From: Deltaproteobacteria bacterium GWB2_55_19
Lineage (GTDB): Bacteria; Desulfobacterota; GWC2-55-46
Length of the DNA: 64,000 bases
Assembly (NCBI GenBank): GCA_001797465.1
Contig: MGPQ01000020.1
Location: 1 to 64,000, forward strand
Reading direction: 5' to 3'
How positions within the stretch are numbered: position 1 is the stretch's first letter; each line of letters starts with the position of its first letter. Below, piece after piece: positions 16,030 to 26,345 of this stretch. The notes beneath the pieces were generated by a model. It ran no database searches, was not told where the DNA came from, and saw only the letters and a program-made list of their open reading frames with translations. The translations under genes were made by a program, and so were the position numbers.

Positions 16030-18447
16030 ATGGCTGAAAGGATTTCCTGGAGAGAGAAATTTTCAAAACGCCCCTGTTTCATGAAGGGGTACTGCAGTAT
16101 CCTCGGACTGAAAATAGCCGTAACGGCGTGCATTTTCATGGTCCTGCCAACTGTTTTCTACCTCTTTTATCACGAATTCGGGACAGAAGGCGCGGAGGAG
16201 TTAATGGCGGTCTTGACCTATCCGCCCTTCTGGTTCATCAATATAACGCTATTTACGTTGTTCATGGCCATACTCAGCAAGATTGTGATACTCCCGCTCA
16301 AAAGGTTCGAGATACACATAAGCGAGATCGAGAAGGGCTCTAAAAACGGCCCCTTCGAGCTTAAGAGGTTCGACGAGATAGGGTACCTTGTCAGCAGGTT
16401 CAACAGACTCCACAGGATCACCGCGGAGAAGATCGAATCGAAGGACGCCCAGCTCGACGTCCTCCATGACTTCACCAAGGCGACCTCGGGCGTCCTCGAC
16501 ATACCGTCGCTCATGGATAGCTTTTTCAGGACGATGCGCACAGCCGTAGAATTTGATATCGGCGCATACATCATCAGCCATAACAATCATACCGAGGGAC
16601 AGATATATTCCTCCATGGGGGGGCTTGAAGAGTCGCAGATCGAAGACCTCTCAGAGGAGTTCTCCTCGCTCCAGAGGAGGTACTGCCAGGGTGTTCTGAA
16701 AGACGTCCATAAACTGCAGGTCTCGGTCCTGGACAACAAACCCTTCAGGGCACCGGATATCCTCGGGAAGGACGCCCGGATAGACCTCCCGTTCACCTGT
16801 TTCGGAAAGACCGTGGGCGTCGCTTTCATCACACACCGCTCGGGCATGGCGATAGACCAGGCGGTATGCTCCAGGGCCTTCGGCGCCATGGTACAGCACG
16901 CGTCCGTCGTGATGGAGAGGCTCCTCGCGCACATCTCCGCCGAAGAAAAAAAGCTCTCGGACATACTCTCAAGCATGTCCGAGGGCGTTTATCTGGTCGA
17001 CAAGAACGGGCACGCCATGTCGGTCAACAAGAAAGGCAAGGAGCTTATAAGGAGTTTCTGCCGCCACAGCATGGAGTGCTCAGAGGGCGGCAGAGGCCAG
17101 GACTTCGGAAAATGCCCCGCCTCCTCCGGGGAGTCCTGCGAGTTCTCGTTCGTGCTTAACAGGATAAGCAAGTACGGCTGTGAACTTGAAGGCAAGGTGC
17201 ATACAGAGGAGATAAGGAACACCGGCGGGCAGGTCCTCCAGCTCTCGGTCTCAAGGCTCGCGACCGACCAGGACAGCAACGCCGGTTACGTCGTGACCGT
17301 CAAGGACGTGACCGAGGACAGGCTCATACAAAAGAGGGTCATGCTCTCAAGCAAGCTCGCGGCGCTTGGCGAGATGGCCGCAGGCATCGCCCACGAGGTG
17401 AATAACCCGCTCCAGATAATGCTGGTCAATTTAGAACTCTTCGAGGGGGATATCGGCGAACGAGGCGGGAAGAGGGTCGAGCATATTAAGGAAGGCATCT
17501 TCAGGATAAAGGGGATAGTCAGGGACCTCCTTATATTCGCGAGGGAACAGACCACCGACGTCGAGATACTGGAGATAAAAACGGCGGTGGACAAGGTCGT
17601 CGACATCATGGGGCACCAGCTCAGGCAGTCGAATGTAGGCATAGAGCTCGCGCTCAATAAACAACCGCTCTTCGTCAAATGCAACAAGAACCTGTTCCAG
17701 CAGGTCATCATCAATCTCCTGCAGAACTCCAAGGACGCGATAGAGGAGACTGGCAGGGGCTCGATGGTATCGATCAGGACGGGCCTCGTTAACGCAAGTA
17801 CGGTATTCGTCGAGGTCTCGGACGACGGACCCGGAATACCCGAGAAGATCATCGACAGGATATTCGACCCGTTCTTCACCACAAAAGACATCGGCAAGGG
17901 CACCGGCCTGGGTTTGAGCCTGTGCAGGAGGATAATAGAGGGCATGGGCGGGACGATCGCCGTAGAGAGCCCGAAGGGCGTCGGCACAAGGTTCATGATA
18001 ACGCTTTCGGCCATTATGAACACGCCGGCTGAGACACGGCCATCGATAGCCCCGCCTGATTACGGGTGTCTCGCCGGGAAATCCATAATGGTCGTCGATG
18101 ACGAAAAGGAGCTGGGAAGGGCCATAAAAGAAGGGATAGGGCCGAAGGTGGCGAGCGTTGAGTGCGTCCATGACGGCGTCGACGCCTTCGACCTCATGAT
18201 GGAAAAGGACTACGACATAATCCTTCTGGACATCAAGATGCCCGGGATGAACGGCATGGAGCTATACAGGAACATCAATGAGAATAAACCATACCTCGCC
18301 GAGCGCATCATATTCCTCACGGGGGATACCGTCACCGAGACGACGGAGTCGTTCATAAAGCTCACGGGGTGCGGATCACTCGCCAAGCCGTTTACGCTTG
18401 ACGTACTTCTGGGCTCGATGTCCAGGTACGAGGAGGTGAGGGCATGA
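16030..18447 (+). CDS. Membrane hybrid sensor histidine kinase
   Basis: 805 residues from the ATG at 16030 (GGAGG five bases upstream). Two membrane helices (about 26-47 and 66-88) flank a short loop, then HAMP (90-140), GAF (145-300), PAS-like (310-430), HisKA (GEMAAGIAHEVNNPLQ), HATPase (N box NLLQNSKDAI, GPGIP, GTGLGLSL) and a C-terminal receiver (VVDDEKE, LLDIKMPGMNG, conserved Lys in AKPF). Its promoter is sigma-54 dependent. The stop overlaps the start of a lone receiver gene (ATGA), and an NtrC-type regulator follows, so these three are probably one signalling chain. Confidence 0.92.
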   Translation: MAERISWREKFSKRPCFMKGYCSILGLKIAVTACIFMVLPTVFYLFYHEFGTEGAEELMAVLTYPPFWFINITLFTLFMAILSKIVILPLKRFEIHISEIEKGSKNGPFELKRFDEIGYLVSRFNRLHRITAEKIESKDAQLDVLHDFTKATSGVLDIPSLMDSFFRTMRTAVEFDIGAYIISHNNHTEGQIYSSMGGLEESQIEDLSEEFSSLQRRYCQGVLKDVHKLQVSVLDNKPFRAPDILGKDARIDLPFTCFGKTVGVAFITHRSGMAIDQAVCSRAFGAMVQHASVVMERLLAHISAEEKKLSDILSSMSEGVYLVDKNGHAMSVNKKGKELIRSFCRHSMECSEGGRGQDFGKCPASSGESCEFSFVLNRISKYGCELEGKVHTEEIRNTGGQVLQLSVSRLATDQDSNAGYVVTVKDVTEDRLIQKRVMLSSKLAALGEMAAGIAHEVNNPLQIMLVNLELFEGDIGERGGKRVEHIKEGIFRIKGIVRDLLIFAREQTTDVEILEIKTAVDKVVDIMGHQLRQSNVGIELALNKQPLFVKCNKNLFQQVIINLLQNSKDAIEETGRGSMVSIRTGLVNASTVFVEVSDDGPGIPEKIIDRIFDPFFTTKDIGKGTGLGLSLCRRIIEGMGGTIAVESPKGVGTRFMITLSAIMNTPAETRPSIAPPDYGCLAGKSIMVVDDEKELGRAIKEGIGPKVASVECVHDGVDAFDLMMEKDYDIILLDIKMPGMNGMELYRNINENKPYLAERIIFLTGDTVTETTESFIKLTGCGSLAKPFTLDVLLGSMSRYEEVRA

Positions 18448-18830
18448 GGGATAAGTATATAAACCTTTCAGGCAGGTCGGTGCTGATGGTCGAGGACGAG
18501 GAGATAGTCTCGGAGGTGCTAAAGGAGGTCATGAGCCCGATAGTATCGACCGTTGAGACCGCGAGGAACGGCGAGGAAGCCCTCGCGAAGGTCATACAGC
18601 GGGACTTCGATTACATATTGCTCGACATAAAGATGCCGAGGATGAACGGCATGGATTTTTTCAGGCACATGAGCGTTCTAAAGCCCCATCTCACCAAGCG
18701 GGTCGTCTTCATAACCGGCGACACTGAGAGCGAGATTACCAGGAGCTTCATAAGGAACAACGGATGCAATTCGCTCAATAAGCCCTTCGGGATAAGGGAA
18801 CTCCTTGATATTCTGGCAAAATCTGGGTAG
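18444..18830 (+). CDS. Single-domain response regulator
   Basis: 128 residues, receiver domain only: acidic pocket VEDEE, phosphoacceptor Asp in YILLDIKMPRMNG, Thr in VFITGD and Lys in NKPF are all present. There is no output domain. It overlaps the kinase gene by 4 bp and closely resembles that kinase's own receiver, which suggests duplication and a phosphorelay role between the hybrid kinase and the downstream activator. Confidence 0.92.
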   Translation: MRDKYINLSGRSVLMVEDEEIVSEVLKEVMSPIVSTVETARNGEEALAKVIQRDFDYILLDIKMPRMNGMDFFRHMSVLKPHLTKRVVFITGDTESEITRSFIRNNGCNSLNKPFGIRELLDILAKSG

Positions 18831-19134
18831 CCCTGTGTCTGGCGTTCTCAGGCGGCAAAAATGGTTCTTCTTATTTGTCAAAAATGAGAAGGGCCTTTTT
18901 TTGCCTGTCGTTTTCAGAGGGACCCTGTGAAAAAATTGATCAGACGCAACCCCATGTTGCTATTTAAACATGGTATGGCCCATATTTGCCAAAAAATAAA
19001 TACAGAGTGATTTTATATCTATTTCCCAAAACTTTTTTTGCTTGTAAAAATCGGTTTTTTCATGTAGATTGTAGTTCTTCCAATACATAAAGCCTTTGAA
19101 ATCAGCGCTGGAAGTGTCGCTCCGGGGTACTGTG
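18831..19134. other. Intergenic region with terminator, dyad and possible promoter
   Basis: Holds a terminator-like hairpin (18867-18902), a dyad CCATGTT-N8-AACATGG (18952-18973) that could bind a regulator, and an AT-rich stretch with TTGTAA-17-TAGATT before the activator gene. No coding potential seen. Confidence 0.45.
18867..18902 (+). terminator. Probable terminator after the receiver gene
   Basis: CTTCTTATTT (18867-18876) pairs with AAATGAGAAG (18882-18891), followed by GGCC and a T-run. Confidence 0.5.
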
Positions 19135-20544
19135 ATGAAGATGATAATGGTCGTAGACGACGAGGAGAGGGTGGCTTTAGAGCTCTCTTTAATATTGGAA
19201 AAAGAAGGATATACGGTCGCCAGATTCACCAGCGCGGCCCCTGCCATAAAGACGATAGAAGCCATCCGGAACATCGATCTCATCATCACCGATATTCGCA
19301 TGCCGGGCATGGACGGCACTGAGATCCTCAGCGCCGCCCAGAACAGCAGAAGGCCCATACCTGTCATCGTATGCACCGGCTACGGCGACATCGAGACGGC
19401 CGTAAACGTCATGAGGTCCGGGGCCAGCGACTTCCTCTGCAAACCCATAAGTTCCAAAGAGCTCCTGGTAAGGGTCAAGAAGGTCCTTGAGAACAGCAAG
19501 CTCGCCGACGAGGTCTCAACGCTCAGGAAGAGGCTGGAGAGCGTTGAGTCCCCATACTCCATCATCGGCAAGAGCAAGAAGATGAACGAGGTCTACGAGC
19601 TCATAAGCGCGGTCGCCCATACCGATGCGACGGTGATAGTCAGGGGGGAGACGGGCACCGGCAAGGAACTTGTGGCAAAGGCGATACACGATTCGAGCCA
19701 CAGGATGAGCGAGCCGTTCGTCGCGATAAGCTGTACGGCCATACAGCACACGTTGCTTGAATCCTCGCTATTCGGGCACGAGCGGGGGGCCTTTACCGGG
19801 GCGCACGCAACGCAGATAGGCAAGATGGAAGCGGCAGGCTCCGGGACCGTATTCCTTGACGAGATAGGGGACACCTCGGTCGATATACAGTCGAAGCTCC
19901 TCCGGGTCCTTCAGGAGCGCGAGTTCGAGCGCATAGGCGGCTCCAGGATGATGAAGCTCAACGCAAGGGTCATAGCCGCCACAAACAAGGACCTCGAGCG
20001 GGCGGTCAGGGAGGGCGAGTTCAGGGAAGACCTCTATTACAGGCTGAACGTCGTAGAGATACGCCTTCCGCCCTTGAGGGAGCGCGAAGACGACGTCCTG
20101 CACCTCGCGGAGCACTTCCTGAACCATTACAAAAAACGGTACCAGAGGGACATCGAGGGGTTTGCTCCCTCCGCGATTGATCAGATACTCGACCATAGCT
20201 GGCCCGGCAACGTGAGGGAGCTTAAGAACGCCGTTGAAAGGACCGTGCTTACCAACCCCCGCAGGTGGATCGACAAGGTCGCGAGGCTCGATCAGACGCC
20301 CCACGCCCGGGAGGAAGACGGTTTTTTCGGGAAGATGGTCGGCAGGAAGAGCTACACGGAGGCCAGGGAGGCCTACGCCGAAGAGCTTGAGAAGGCATAT
20401 CTGACGCACTACCTGAAACTGGAGTGCGGCCAGATAAACAGGGTCGCCGACCTTATGGGCATAAGCACAAGGACCGTCGCCCGCCAGATGGAGAAGTTCG
20501 GCCTCAATAAAGTGTCATTCAAGGAGAAAAGGTCAGAAGAGTAG
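19135..20544 (+). CDS. NtrC-family sigma-54-dependent response regulator
   Basis: 469 residues from ATG 19135 (upstream in-frame 19096 is less likely). Receiver (about 1-120; VVDDEER, DIRMPGMDG, CKPIS), AAA+ domain (about 145-385) with Walker A GETGTGKE, the sigma-54 contact loop GAFTGA, Walker B TVFLDEIGD and R-finger region, and a C-terminal Fis-type HTH (RVADLMGISTRTVARQMEKF). It activates RNA polymerase carrying sigma-54. The sigma-54 promoter at 15941 upstream of the kinase gene is an obvious target, giving a feedback loop (inference). Confidence 0.95.
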   Translation: MKMIMVVDDEERVALELSLILEKEGYTVARFTSAAPAIKTIEAIRNIDLIITDIRMPGMDGTEILSAAQNSRRPIPVIVCTGYGDIETAVNVMRSGASDFLCKPISSKELLVRVKKVLENSKLADEVSTLRKRLESVESPYSIIGKSKKMNEVYELISAVAHTDATVIVRGETGTGKELVAKAIHDSSHRMSEPFVAISCTAIQHTLLESSLFGHERGAFTGAHATQIGKMEAAGSGTVFLDEIGDTSVDIQSKLLRVLQEREFERIGGSRMMKLNARVIAATNKDLERAVREGEFREDLYYRLNVVEIRLPPLREREDDVLHLAEHFLNHYKKRYQRDIEGFAPSAIDQILDHSWPGNVRELKNAVERTVLTNPRRWIDKVARLDQTPHAREEDGFFGKMVGRKSYTEAREAYAEELEKAYLTHYLKLECGQINRVADLMGISTRTVARQMEKFGLNKVSFKEKRSEE

Positions 20545-20561
20545 GCCGATTCCATCCGCAT

Positions 20562-20584
20562 AAGGACGTCCCCCGGTCCTTTTC
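20562..20584 (+). terminator. Weak terminator after the activator gene
   Basis: AAGGAC (20562-20567) pairs with GTCCTT (20576-20581), with a short T tract. Confidence 0.35.
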
Positions 20585-20707
20585 CATTCAATTCAATTCA
20601 GCGCTCCCCATCGAACCCTCTGAACCGAGAAACCCGTTTATCCCAGCGACTGCTGGTATTTGTCGGTGATAATCTCTCAAGCGTACCGTCCCTCCGGGAA
20701 AGGCCGT

Positions 20708-22627
20708 TCAATGGCCGGCGGTAGCGGTCGGGGCGGGGAGCTCGACGTACCCCGTGTAGCTTCGTCTCAGAGGCTCGGAGCCTCCCTTGAGGTAGTCCTT
20801 GTTCGCCTTCACGCCGTACGCGTTCCGGGAATGGTCCCCGAGCGGGTGCTGGATATTGATGAAGAGATACCGGCTCCCGTCTATGTCGAGGGACGCGAAC
20901 GAGCCGGTGATCTCGGCCCCGGTGGGGGCGGACAATATCCTGGTGAGCGTTTTTTTGACGGTATCAAAGGCCCATACCGCGTTGTTCATGTGGTTTGAGG
21001 AGTCCTCTCCAACAAAGAGCAGGCCGTCCGAGTAGCCGAGGTTGTCCGGGTTTGCGATATTCCCCGGGTGGCAGGCGTTCTCCTCCGCATAGTACTCGCC
21101 GGGCTTAAGCGCCCTGCCTTCGAGGATTGGAGCGAGCCGCGAGAGCGCGAACCGGCTCTTTATCGGAGCGCCGGATGTGTCCCTGTTGTCGCCGGATAAG
21201 GACCCTTCGTAGATTGCCCCGCACCTGTTCACGGCCATCATCACGGCGTTTGAGGTGTCCGTCGGGTTGTCGCCCATCGAGGACCCTATCGAGGAGACGG
21301 CCGCGTATAGGACGTTCGCGTCCCGGTTGTAGGCGAGCCCTTCGGTCTTCGTGAACTCGGCTGTCGCGCCTAAGTACGCCCCGTATCTCCGCGCCTCAAG
21401 GAACGAGAGCGCAAGACGCGCCTCGCGCGCGTCTTTGAATTTTGCGGATACTCCGGCGCCTTTGCCGTCCCTTGGCCTGAGACAAAGGGCGGTGCCCCCG
21501 GCCTTTACCATTTTAAAGCCGTTGCCGCACGGGCCAGACGGCGCTATCTCGAAGATGTCGCTGAATGAGGGCTTTTTTTCGATGACCGCCTTTATCACCT
21601 CGTCGCGCCCGTGCCCGAGCCGCACCCAGGATATTGATCCTGAACTTGAGGTCCTCTCCCCTTCAGCAGTCCACTTCGCCATGTAGAGCGTGCCTGCGGA
21701 CAAGTCCCGCGCCCTGTCAGCGACGAACATGAAAAACCCGGCGTAGGAGCCGTCGTCGGTTATGTATACGGTCCGCTCATCCGGCATAACGAGGGCCATC
21801 TCCGGCGAGTATTTTCCGAAGGCGTAGTGCTTGGTCCCGTTTACAATGCTTGAGCGCCCGTTGGAGTCGGGCGAGAGCTCGATAGAGTAGCCGTAATTGT
21901 AGGGGGTGAAGCGGGTCGGGTCTTTGAGATAATCGTCGCGCATGCCTTTGACGAAGGCGCACCATTCGCTCAAATCCGCGGCAGGGGAGAAGGGCGGAGG
22001 CGAGTAGCCGCCAGTAATGCGTCCGGCAGGGTCTTTTTCGCAGTGCCCTATGTGCCTCGCGGTCATCTCTTCGGTCTCTGTGTCGAATGCGAAGGCGTCG
22101 AGGAAGTAGTCCTCCTCAGAGGCGAGGTGCGTGTCCCACGGCGTCCTGGACGCCGAGCAGTTTATGAAAGACCCGCTGACAACGGAAAAGTCGACTGGGT
22201 TGAAGCTCCGCGCCGTTAACGAGCCGTCTTTCCCTCTTGCGAACTCGGTTACATAGGCCGCGCCCGGGGAGTCCTCGAACTGCGTGAGGAGAAAAAAGCG
22301 TCCTCCCCGCTCGAACGCGGAGTTGCCGTCAGGCCTGTTGCTTACGCGCAACGCACTTTTGTTTTTAAGGGCCGCTCCGTTGATATCCAGGAGCAGTCCG
22401 AAGGTATTGCCTTCCGCGTCCGTATCCCCGGCCCGGGCGAGCGTCCTGTAAGAGAACGGGTATTTCTTGCCGCCAACGGCCATTGAGGGAGAGACGGTGA
22501 CGGACAACCTCTCGTCGTCGGTCTCCGCGAGCTTGAGCGGTGAGAACAGTGTGACCCCTCCCGCCAGTACGGCAAACGGCAGGGCGATGACGATGAGCGT
22601 TATGAAGGGTAAGAAAGGTTTTTTCAT
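20708..22627 (-). CDS. PhoX-like (DUF839) secreted phosphatase family protein
   Basis: 639 residues with a signal sequence (1-22). Conserved PhoX family patches are visible: CSASRTPWDTHLASEED near 155-172 (calcium/iron region), FTKTEGLAYN, NPTDTSNAVMM, FVGEDSSNHMNNAVW and the terminal NIQHPLGDHSRN. PhoX enzymes are calcium-dependent alkaline phosphatases with iron-calcium centres, usually exported in folded form by Tat; here the N-terminus has no twin arginine, so Sec export or a non-classical substrate is possible. Given the VTC gene elsewhere, phosphate scavenging is plausible but unproven. It is transcribed alone. Confidence 0.82.
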   Translation of the reverse strand: MKKPFLPFITLIVIALPFAVLAGGVTLFSPLKLAETDDERLSVTVSPSMAVGGKKYPFSYRTLARAGDTDAEGNTFGLLLDINGAALKNKSALRVSNRPDGNSAFERGGRFFLLTQFEDSPGAAYVTEFARGKDGSLTARSFNPVDFSVVSGSFINCSASRTPWDTHLASEEDYFLDAFAFDTETEEMTARHIGHCEKDPAGRITGGYSPPPFSPAADLSEWCAFVKGMRDDYLKDPTRFTPYNYGYSIELSPDSNGRSSIVNGTKHYAFGKYSPEMALVMPDERTVYITDDGSYAGFFMFVADRARDLSAGTLYMAKWTAEGERTSSSGSISWVRLGHGRDEVIKAVIEKKPSFSDIFEIAPSGPCGNGFKMVKAGGTALCLRPRDGKGAGVSAKFKDAREARLALSFLEARRYGAYLGATAEFTKTEGLAYNRDANVLYAAVSSIGSSMGDNPTDTSNAVMMAVNRCGAIYEGSLSGDNRDTSGAPIKSRFALSRLAPILEGRALKPGEYYAEENACHPGNIANPDNLGYSDGLLFVGEDSSNHMNNAVWAFDTVKKTLTRILSAPTGAEITGSFASLDIDGSRYLFINIQHPLGDHSRNAYGVKANKDYLKGGSEPLRRSYTGYVELPAPTATAGH

Positions 22628-22750
22628 CCGGTGTCGGCCTTCTGGGTAATTATGAAATAGTACAACACAACCCGTGAATGTAAAAGTTTTTTTACGGACG
22701 GCGAAACGCGCCGCTAAGACGCGCCTTCGTCAAGCTCGCCCCTCTTTTAA

Positions 22751-22900
22751 TTGAGGCTACCTTTAAAAATTAGGAATTTTTTCTGAGGTCAAGGAAGGGC
22801 GGAAATAAAAAGCGTAGCATATATGGTAATATGTGAGCATTTTTATTTTCCGCCCTGACACAGAGATAAGGAAAAATAACAATTTTTAGAGGTAGCCTTG
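22751..22900. repeat. MITE-like palindromic repeat, copy A
   Basis: About 150 bp with inverted ends AGGCTACCT / AGGTAGCCT and inner TAAAAATT / AATTTTTA. The centre holds a second hairpin, GGGCGGAAAT / ATTTTCCGCCC, around a short AT loop. It matches copy C (56404-56540, inverted) along its length and copy B (44020-44092) at both ends. It fills the divergent space between the PhoX-like gene and kdsB; no transposase is nearby. Confidence 0.75.
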
Positions 22901-22932
22901 ACTTAAAATCCGGATTTGATATATTGACGTGA

Positions 22933-23670
22933 ATGCGGGTAGAGGCCTTCATACCGGCGCGGTACGGCTCAACAAGGCTCGAAGGCAAACCTCTCGCCGA
23001 CATAGCCGGAAAGCCGATGATACAGCGGGTCTACGAGATGGCTAAAGAGGCCAGGCTCGTGGACTCGGTCACGGTCGCGACAGACGACAAGAGGATCGCA
23101 GACGCGGTAGCCTCCTTCGGAGGCCGCGTTGTCATGACGTCTGCGTCTCACAGGTCGGGAACCGACAGGATCGCCGAGGCCGCCGGAAGGTCCGAGGCCG
23201 CCATAATAGTCAATGTCCAGGGCGACGAGCCCTTGATCGACCCCGGCCTGATTGATTCAGCGGTCCGGCCAATGCTCGAAGACCCGTCTATCGTGCTCTG
23301 CACGCTTAAGACGCGCATCACCGATGAAGAGGAGTTCTTAAACCCCAACGCGGTCAAGGTCGTGACTGACAGGGACGGTTACGCGCTGTATTTTTCAAGG
23401 AGCCCGGTGCCGTTCTCGAAGCGCCCTTTTGAGGAACGCGCCCCGGCATATAAGCACATAGGGTTATACGTATACAGGAAGGGATTCCTCCTCGAGTTCT
23501 CGCGCATGAAACCCACGCCGCTTGAGGACTCCGAGAGCCTTGAGCAGTTGCGCGCGCTTGAAAACGGGCGGCGCATAAAGGTGATCGAGGTCTACTATAA
23601 CCCGGTATCCGTCGATACGGCCGAGGACCTCGAAAAGGTCAGAGAGATATTCAGGGCGAGCGGAGGGTAG
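22933..23670 (+). CDS. kdsB: 3-deoxy-manno-octulosonate cytidylyltransferase
   Basis: 245 residues, the normal KdsB length. It activates KDO with CTP to CMP-KDO for lipid A inner-core synthesis. Family motifs: [15 protein letters not shown] (7-21), ATDD (45-48), [19 protein letters not shown] and [11 protein letters not shown]. It stands 149 bp before pyrG, whose product makes the CTP it uses, and the rest of the KDO pathway follows. Confidence 0.96.
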   Translation: MRVEAFIPARYGSTRLEGKPLADIAGKPMIQRVYEMAKEARLVDSVTVATDDKRIADAVASFGGRVVMTSASHRSGTDRIAEAAGRSEAAIIVNVQGDEPLIDPGLIDSAVRPMLEDPSIVLCTLKTRITDEEEFLNPNAVKVVTDRDGYALYFSRSPVPFSKRPFEERAPAYKHIGLYVYRKGFLLEFSRMKPTPLEDSESLEQLRALENGRRIKVIEVYYNPVSVDTAEDLEKVREIFRASGG

Positions 23671-23818
23671 CAGGGGCGGGGGCGCGGGTGAAACGGGCGG
23701 CCCCGGCACCCATGCTGGACAGGCAAAAAAACTTTTTAAAATCAATCAGTTTTCGAGTTATCTTGATAAGATATATCCAAACCCCTTCCTTTATAGATAG
23801 CAAATAGAGAGGCCTTGA

Positions 23819-25531
23819 ATGAACGACCCCAGAAGGCAGATAAAGACAAAATTCATATTCGTGACCGGCGGGGTCGTCTCCTCGCTCGGCAAGGGGCTGG
23901 CGAGCGCATCCATCGGCGCGCTCCTGGAATGCAGGGGCCTGACCATAACCCTTCAGAAGCTCGACCCGTATATTAATGTAGACCCCGGGACGATGTCCCC
24001 GTTCCAGCACGGCGAGGTCTTTGTGACCGACGACGGCGCCGAGACAGACCTTGATCTCGGCCATTACGAGAGGTTCACTAGCGCGAAGCTCACCCGGAGG
24101 AATAACTTTACGACGGGCCAGGTATACGATTCCATCATCACAAAGGAGAGGCGCGGCGACTACCTCGGGTGCACGGTCCAGGTCGTACCGCACGTGACGG
24201 ATGAGATAAAGGGAAAGATACTGAGCCTCGCCAACAATGTCGACATAGCCATAATAGAGATAGGCGGCACCGTCGGCGACATAGAGAGCCTGCCGTTTTT
24301 AGAGGCGATAAGGCAACTCCGGTTCGACCTCGGAAAAGAGAACGTCCTCTACATACACCTGACGCTCCTCCCGTACATAGCCACCGCCCACGAGATAAAG
24401 ACAAAGCCGACACAGCACAGCGTGAACAAGCTCCGCGAGATCGGCATCCAGCCCGACATACTCCTTTGCAGGTCTGACAGGCCCCTGAACGCGGACCTTA
24501 AGGGCAAGATCGCCCTTTTCTGCAACGTGGACAGGGACGCGGTCATCTCCGCCGAGGACGTAAAGTGCATCTACGAGGTCCCGATGGTCTTCCATAGAGA
24601 GGGGCTCGACGACAAGATAATAAAGCTCCTGAACATCTGGACCCGCGCGCCGAAGCTTGAACAGTGGGAGGAGATAGCCCGGAAGGCCGCGAACCCGAAG
24701 GGCGAGATAACGATAGGCATAGTCGGAAAATACGTGAACCTCCAGGACTCTTACAAGAGCCTGCACGAGGCGCTCATACACGGCGGGCTCGCCAACAACT
24801 GCAAGGTGAACCTCGTCTACATCGATTCCGAAGAGGTCGAGAAAAAGGGCGTGGGGATACTGAAGAACATGGACGGGCTCCTGATCCCCGGAGGGTTCGG
24901 GAACCGCGGCGTAGAGGGAAAGATAGCCGCGATAAAATACGCGAGAGAGACAAAGATGCCGTTCTTCGGCATATGTCTCGGCATGCAGGTTGCGATAATC
25001 GAGATCGCCAGAGACCTCTGCGGGCTTAAGCACGCGAACTCTTCCGAGTTCGATCCCGAAACCCCGGACCCCGTCGTCGACATCATGGAGACGCAGAGGG
25101 GGATAAACGCCAAGGGCGGCACGATGCGCCTCGGCGCGTACCCGTGCGTTTTGAAGAAAGGCTCGAAGGCCCATTCGGTCTACGGCGCGACCGAAATAAG
25201 CGAGAGGCACAGGCACAGGTTCGAGGTGAACAACGCGTACAGGGCGGCGCTCGAAAGGGCCGGCGTCGAGTTCAGCGGCTTGTCCCCGGACGATTCGCTC
25301 GTTGAGATAATGGAGTACAGGCACCACCCGTGGTTTGTAGCCTGCCAGTTCCACCCCGAGTTCAAAAGCCGTCCCATGCAGCCGCACCCGCTCTTCCGCG
25401 GCTTCGTAAAATCCGTCCTCCAGCACAAGGCCCAGGCTGTAAAGGGGCAGAAAGGCCCTGGCCGCGTCAAAAAGGCCACTTCAGCCCTGCCGCGCCGGTC
25501 CAGAAAGCTTTCCCTGAATGAAGCAGATTAA
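23819..25531 (+). CDS. pyrG: CTP synthase
   Basis: 570 residues. ATP- and glutamine-dependent amination of UTP to CTP. N-terminal synthase domain (1-270) with [18 protein letters not shown] and [14 protein letters not shown]-terminal class I glutaminase (290-540) with the nucleophile Cys in FFGICLGMQ and the His-Glu pair in QFHPEF. A basic tail of about 30 residues ([18 protein letters not shown]) is longer than usual. The gene overlaps kdsA by 14 bp. Confidence 0.97.
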   Translation: MNDPRRQIKTKFIFVTGGVVSSLGKGLASASIGALLECRGLTITLQKLDPYINVDPGTMSPFQHGEVFVTDDGAETDLDLGHYERFTSAKLTRRNNFTTGQVYDSIITKERRGDYLGCTVQVVPHVTDEIKGKILSLANNVDIAIIEIGGTVGDIESLPFLEAIRQLRFDLGKENVLYIHLTLLPYIATAHEIKTKPTQHSVNKLREIGIQPDILLCRSDRPLNADLKGKIALFCNVDRDAVISAEDVKCIYEVPMVFHREGLDDKIIKLLNIWTRAPKLEQWEEIARKAANPKGEITIGIVGKYVNLQDSYKSLHEALIHGGLANNCKVNLVYIDSEEVEKKGVGILKNMDGLLIPGGFGNRGVEGKIAAIKYARETKMPFFGICLGMQVAIIEIARDLCGLKHANSSEFDPETPDPVVDIMETQRGINAKGGTMRLGAYPCVLKKGSKAHSVYGATEISERHRHRFEVNNAYRAALERAGVEFSGLSPDDSLVEIMEYRHHPWFVACQFHPEFKSRPMQPHPLFRGFVKSVLQHKAQAVKGQKGPGRVKKATSALPRRSRKLSLNEAD

Positions 25532-26345
25532 GGTCGGGGACGTAACCATAGGCGCGGGTTCGCCGGTCTTCATCCTGGGGCCTTGCGTCATCGAGGACGA
25601 GGGCTCGACCCTTGCCACCCTCGATGAGCTCAAACGGATAACCTCCGCCTTAGGCCTCCAGTTCGTCTTCAAGGCGTCCTATGACAAGGCTAACAGGACT
25701 TCAGTTAAGTCCTTCCGCGGCCCTGGCATTAAAGAGGGCCTGCGGATACTTAAAAAGGCGAGGGACGAGTTCAAGGTCCCTATCTTGACAGACGTCCATT
25801 GCAAGGCGGACGTAGCGGAAGTCGCGGAAGTCGTTGACATCATCCAGATACCCGCCTTCCTTTCGCGCCAGACCGATCTCATTATAGAGGCGGCAAAGAC
25901 GGGGCGCGTCATCAATATAAAGAAGGGGCAGTTCATGGCCCCTGAGGACATCATCCGGTCGGTCGATAAGGCCGCCTCTACCGGGAACGATATGATAATA
26001 ATCACAGAGCGGGGCGTGAGCTTCGGGTACAATAACCTCGTCGTGGATTTCAGGGCGCTCCCCATAATGAGGTCTTTGGGCTATCCTGTGGTATTCGACG
26101 CCACGCACAGCGTCCAGAGGCCCGGCGGGCTCGGCGCGTGCTCGGGCGGGGACAGGGACATGGCGCGCTATCTGGCGAGGGCCGCAGTCGCCGTAGGGGT
26201 AGACGGCGTATTCATGGAGGTCCACAAGGACCCGGATAAGGCGCTCTGCGACGGGCCGAACTCCATAGCATTGTCCGGTTTAGAGGGGCTCTTAAAAGAG
26301 CTCTCCGCGATAGATTCCATTGTAAGGGGTTTTTCCGTAAAATGA
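25518..26345 (+). CDS. kdsA: KDO-8-phosphate synthase
   Basis: 275 residues. Condenses PEP with arabinose-5-phosphate. Recognised by [60 protein letters not shown] and [16 protein letters not shown]. The Cys in GPCV suggests the metal-dependent class, since metal-independent enzymes carry Asn elsewhere; the exact class needs alignment. Overlaps pyrG upstream and kdsD downstream (ATGA). Confidence 0.96.
   Translation: MKQIKVGDVTIGAGSPVFILGPCVIEDEGSTLATLDELKRITSALGLQFVFKASYDKANRTSVKSFRGPGIKEGLRILKKARDEFKVPILTDVHCKADVAEVAEVVDIIQIPAFLSRQTDLIIEAAKTGRVINIKKGQFMAPEDIIRSVDKAASTGNDMIIITERGVSFGYNNLVVDFRALPIMRSLGYPVVFDATHSVQRPGGLGACSGGDRDMARYLARAAVAVGVDGVFMEVHKDPDKALCDGPNSIALSGLEGLLKELSAIDSIVRGFSVK

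Noticed and set aside
18975-18990. Second sigma-54-like site (TGGCCCATATTTGCC) before the NtrC-type gene
   Set aside because: The distance between GG and GC is one base too short and the -24 element is poor.
24299-25426. 375-residue open frame antisense to pyrG
   Set aside because: Shadow of a GC-rich gene; composition is Arg/Val/Glu-rich without recognisable domains.
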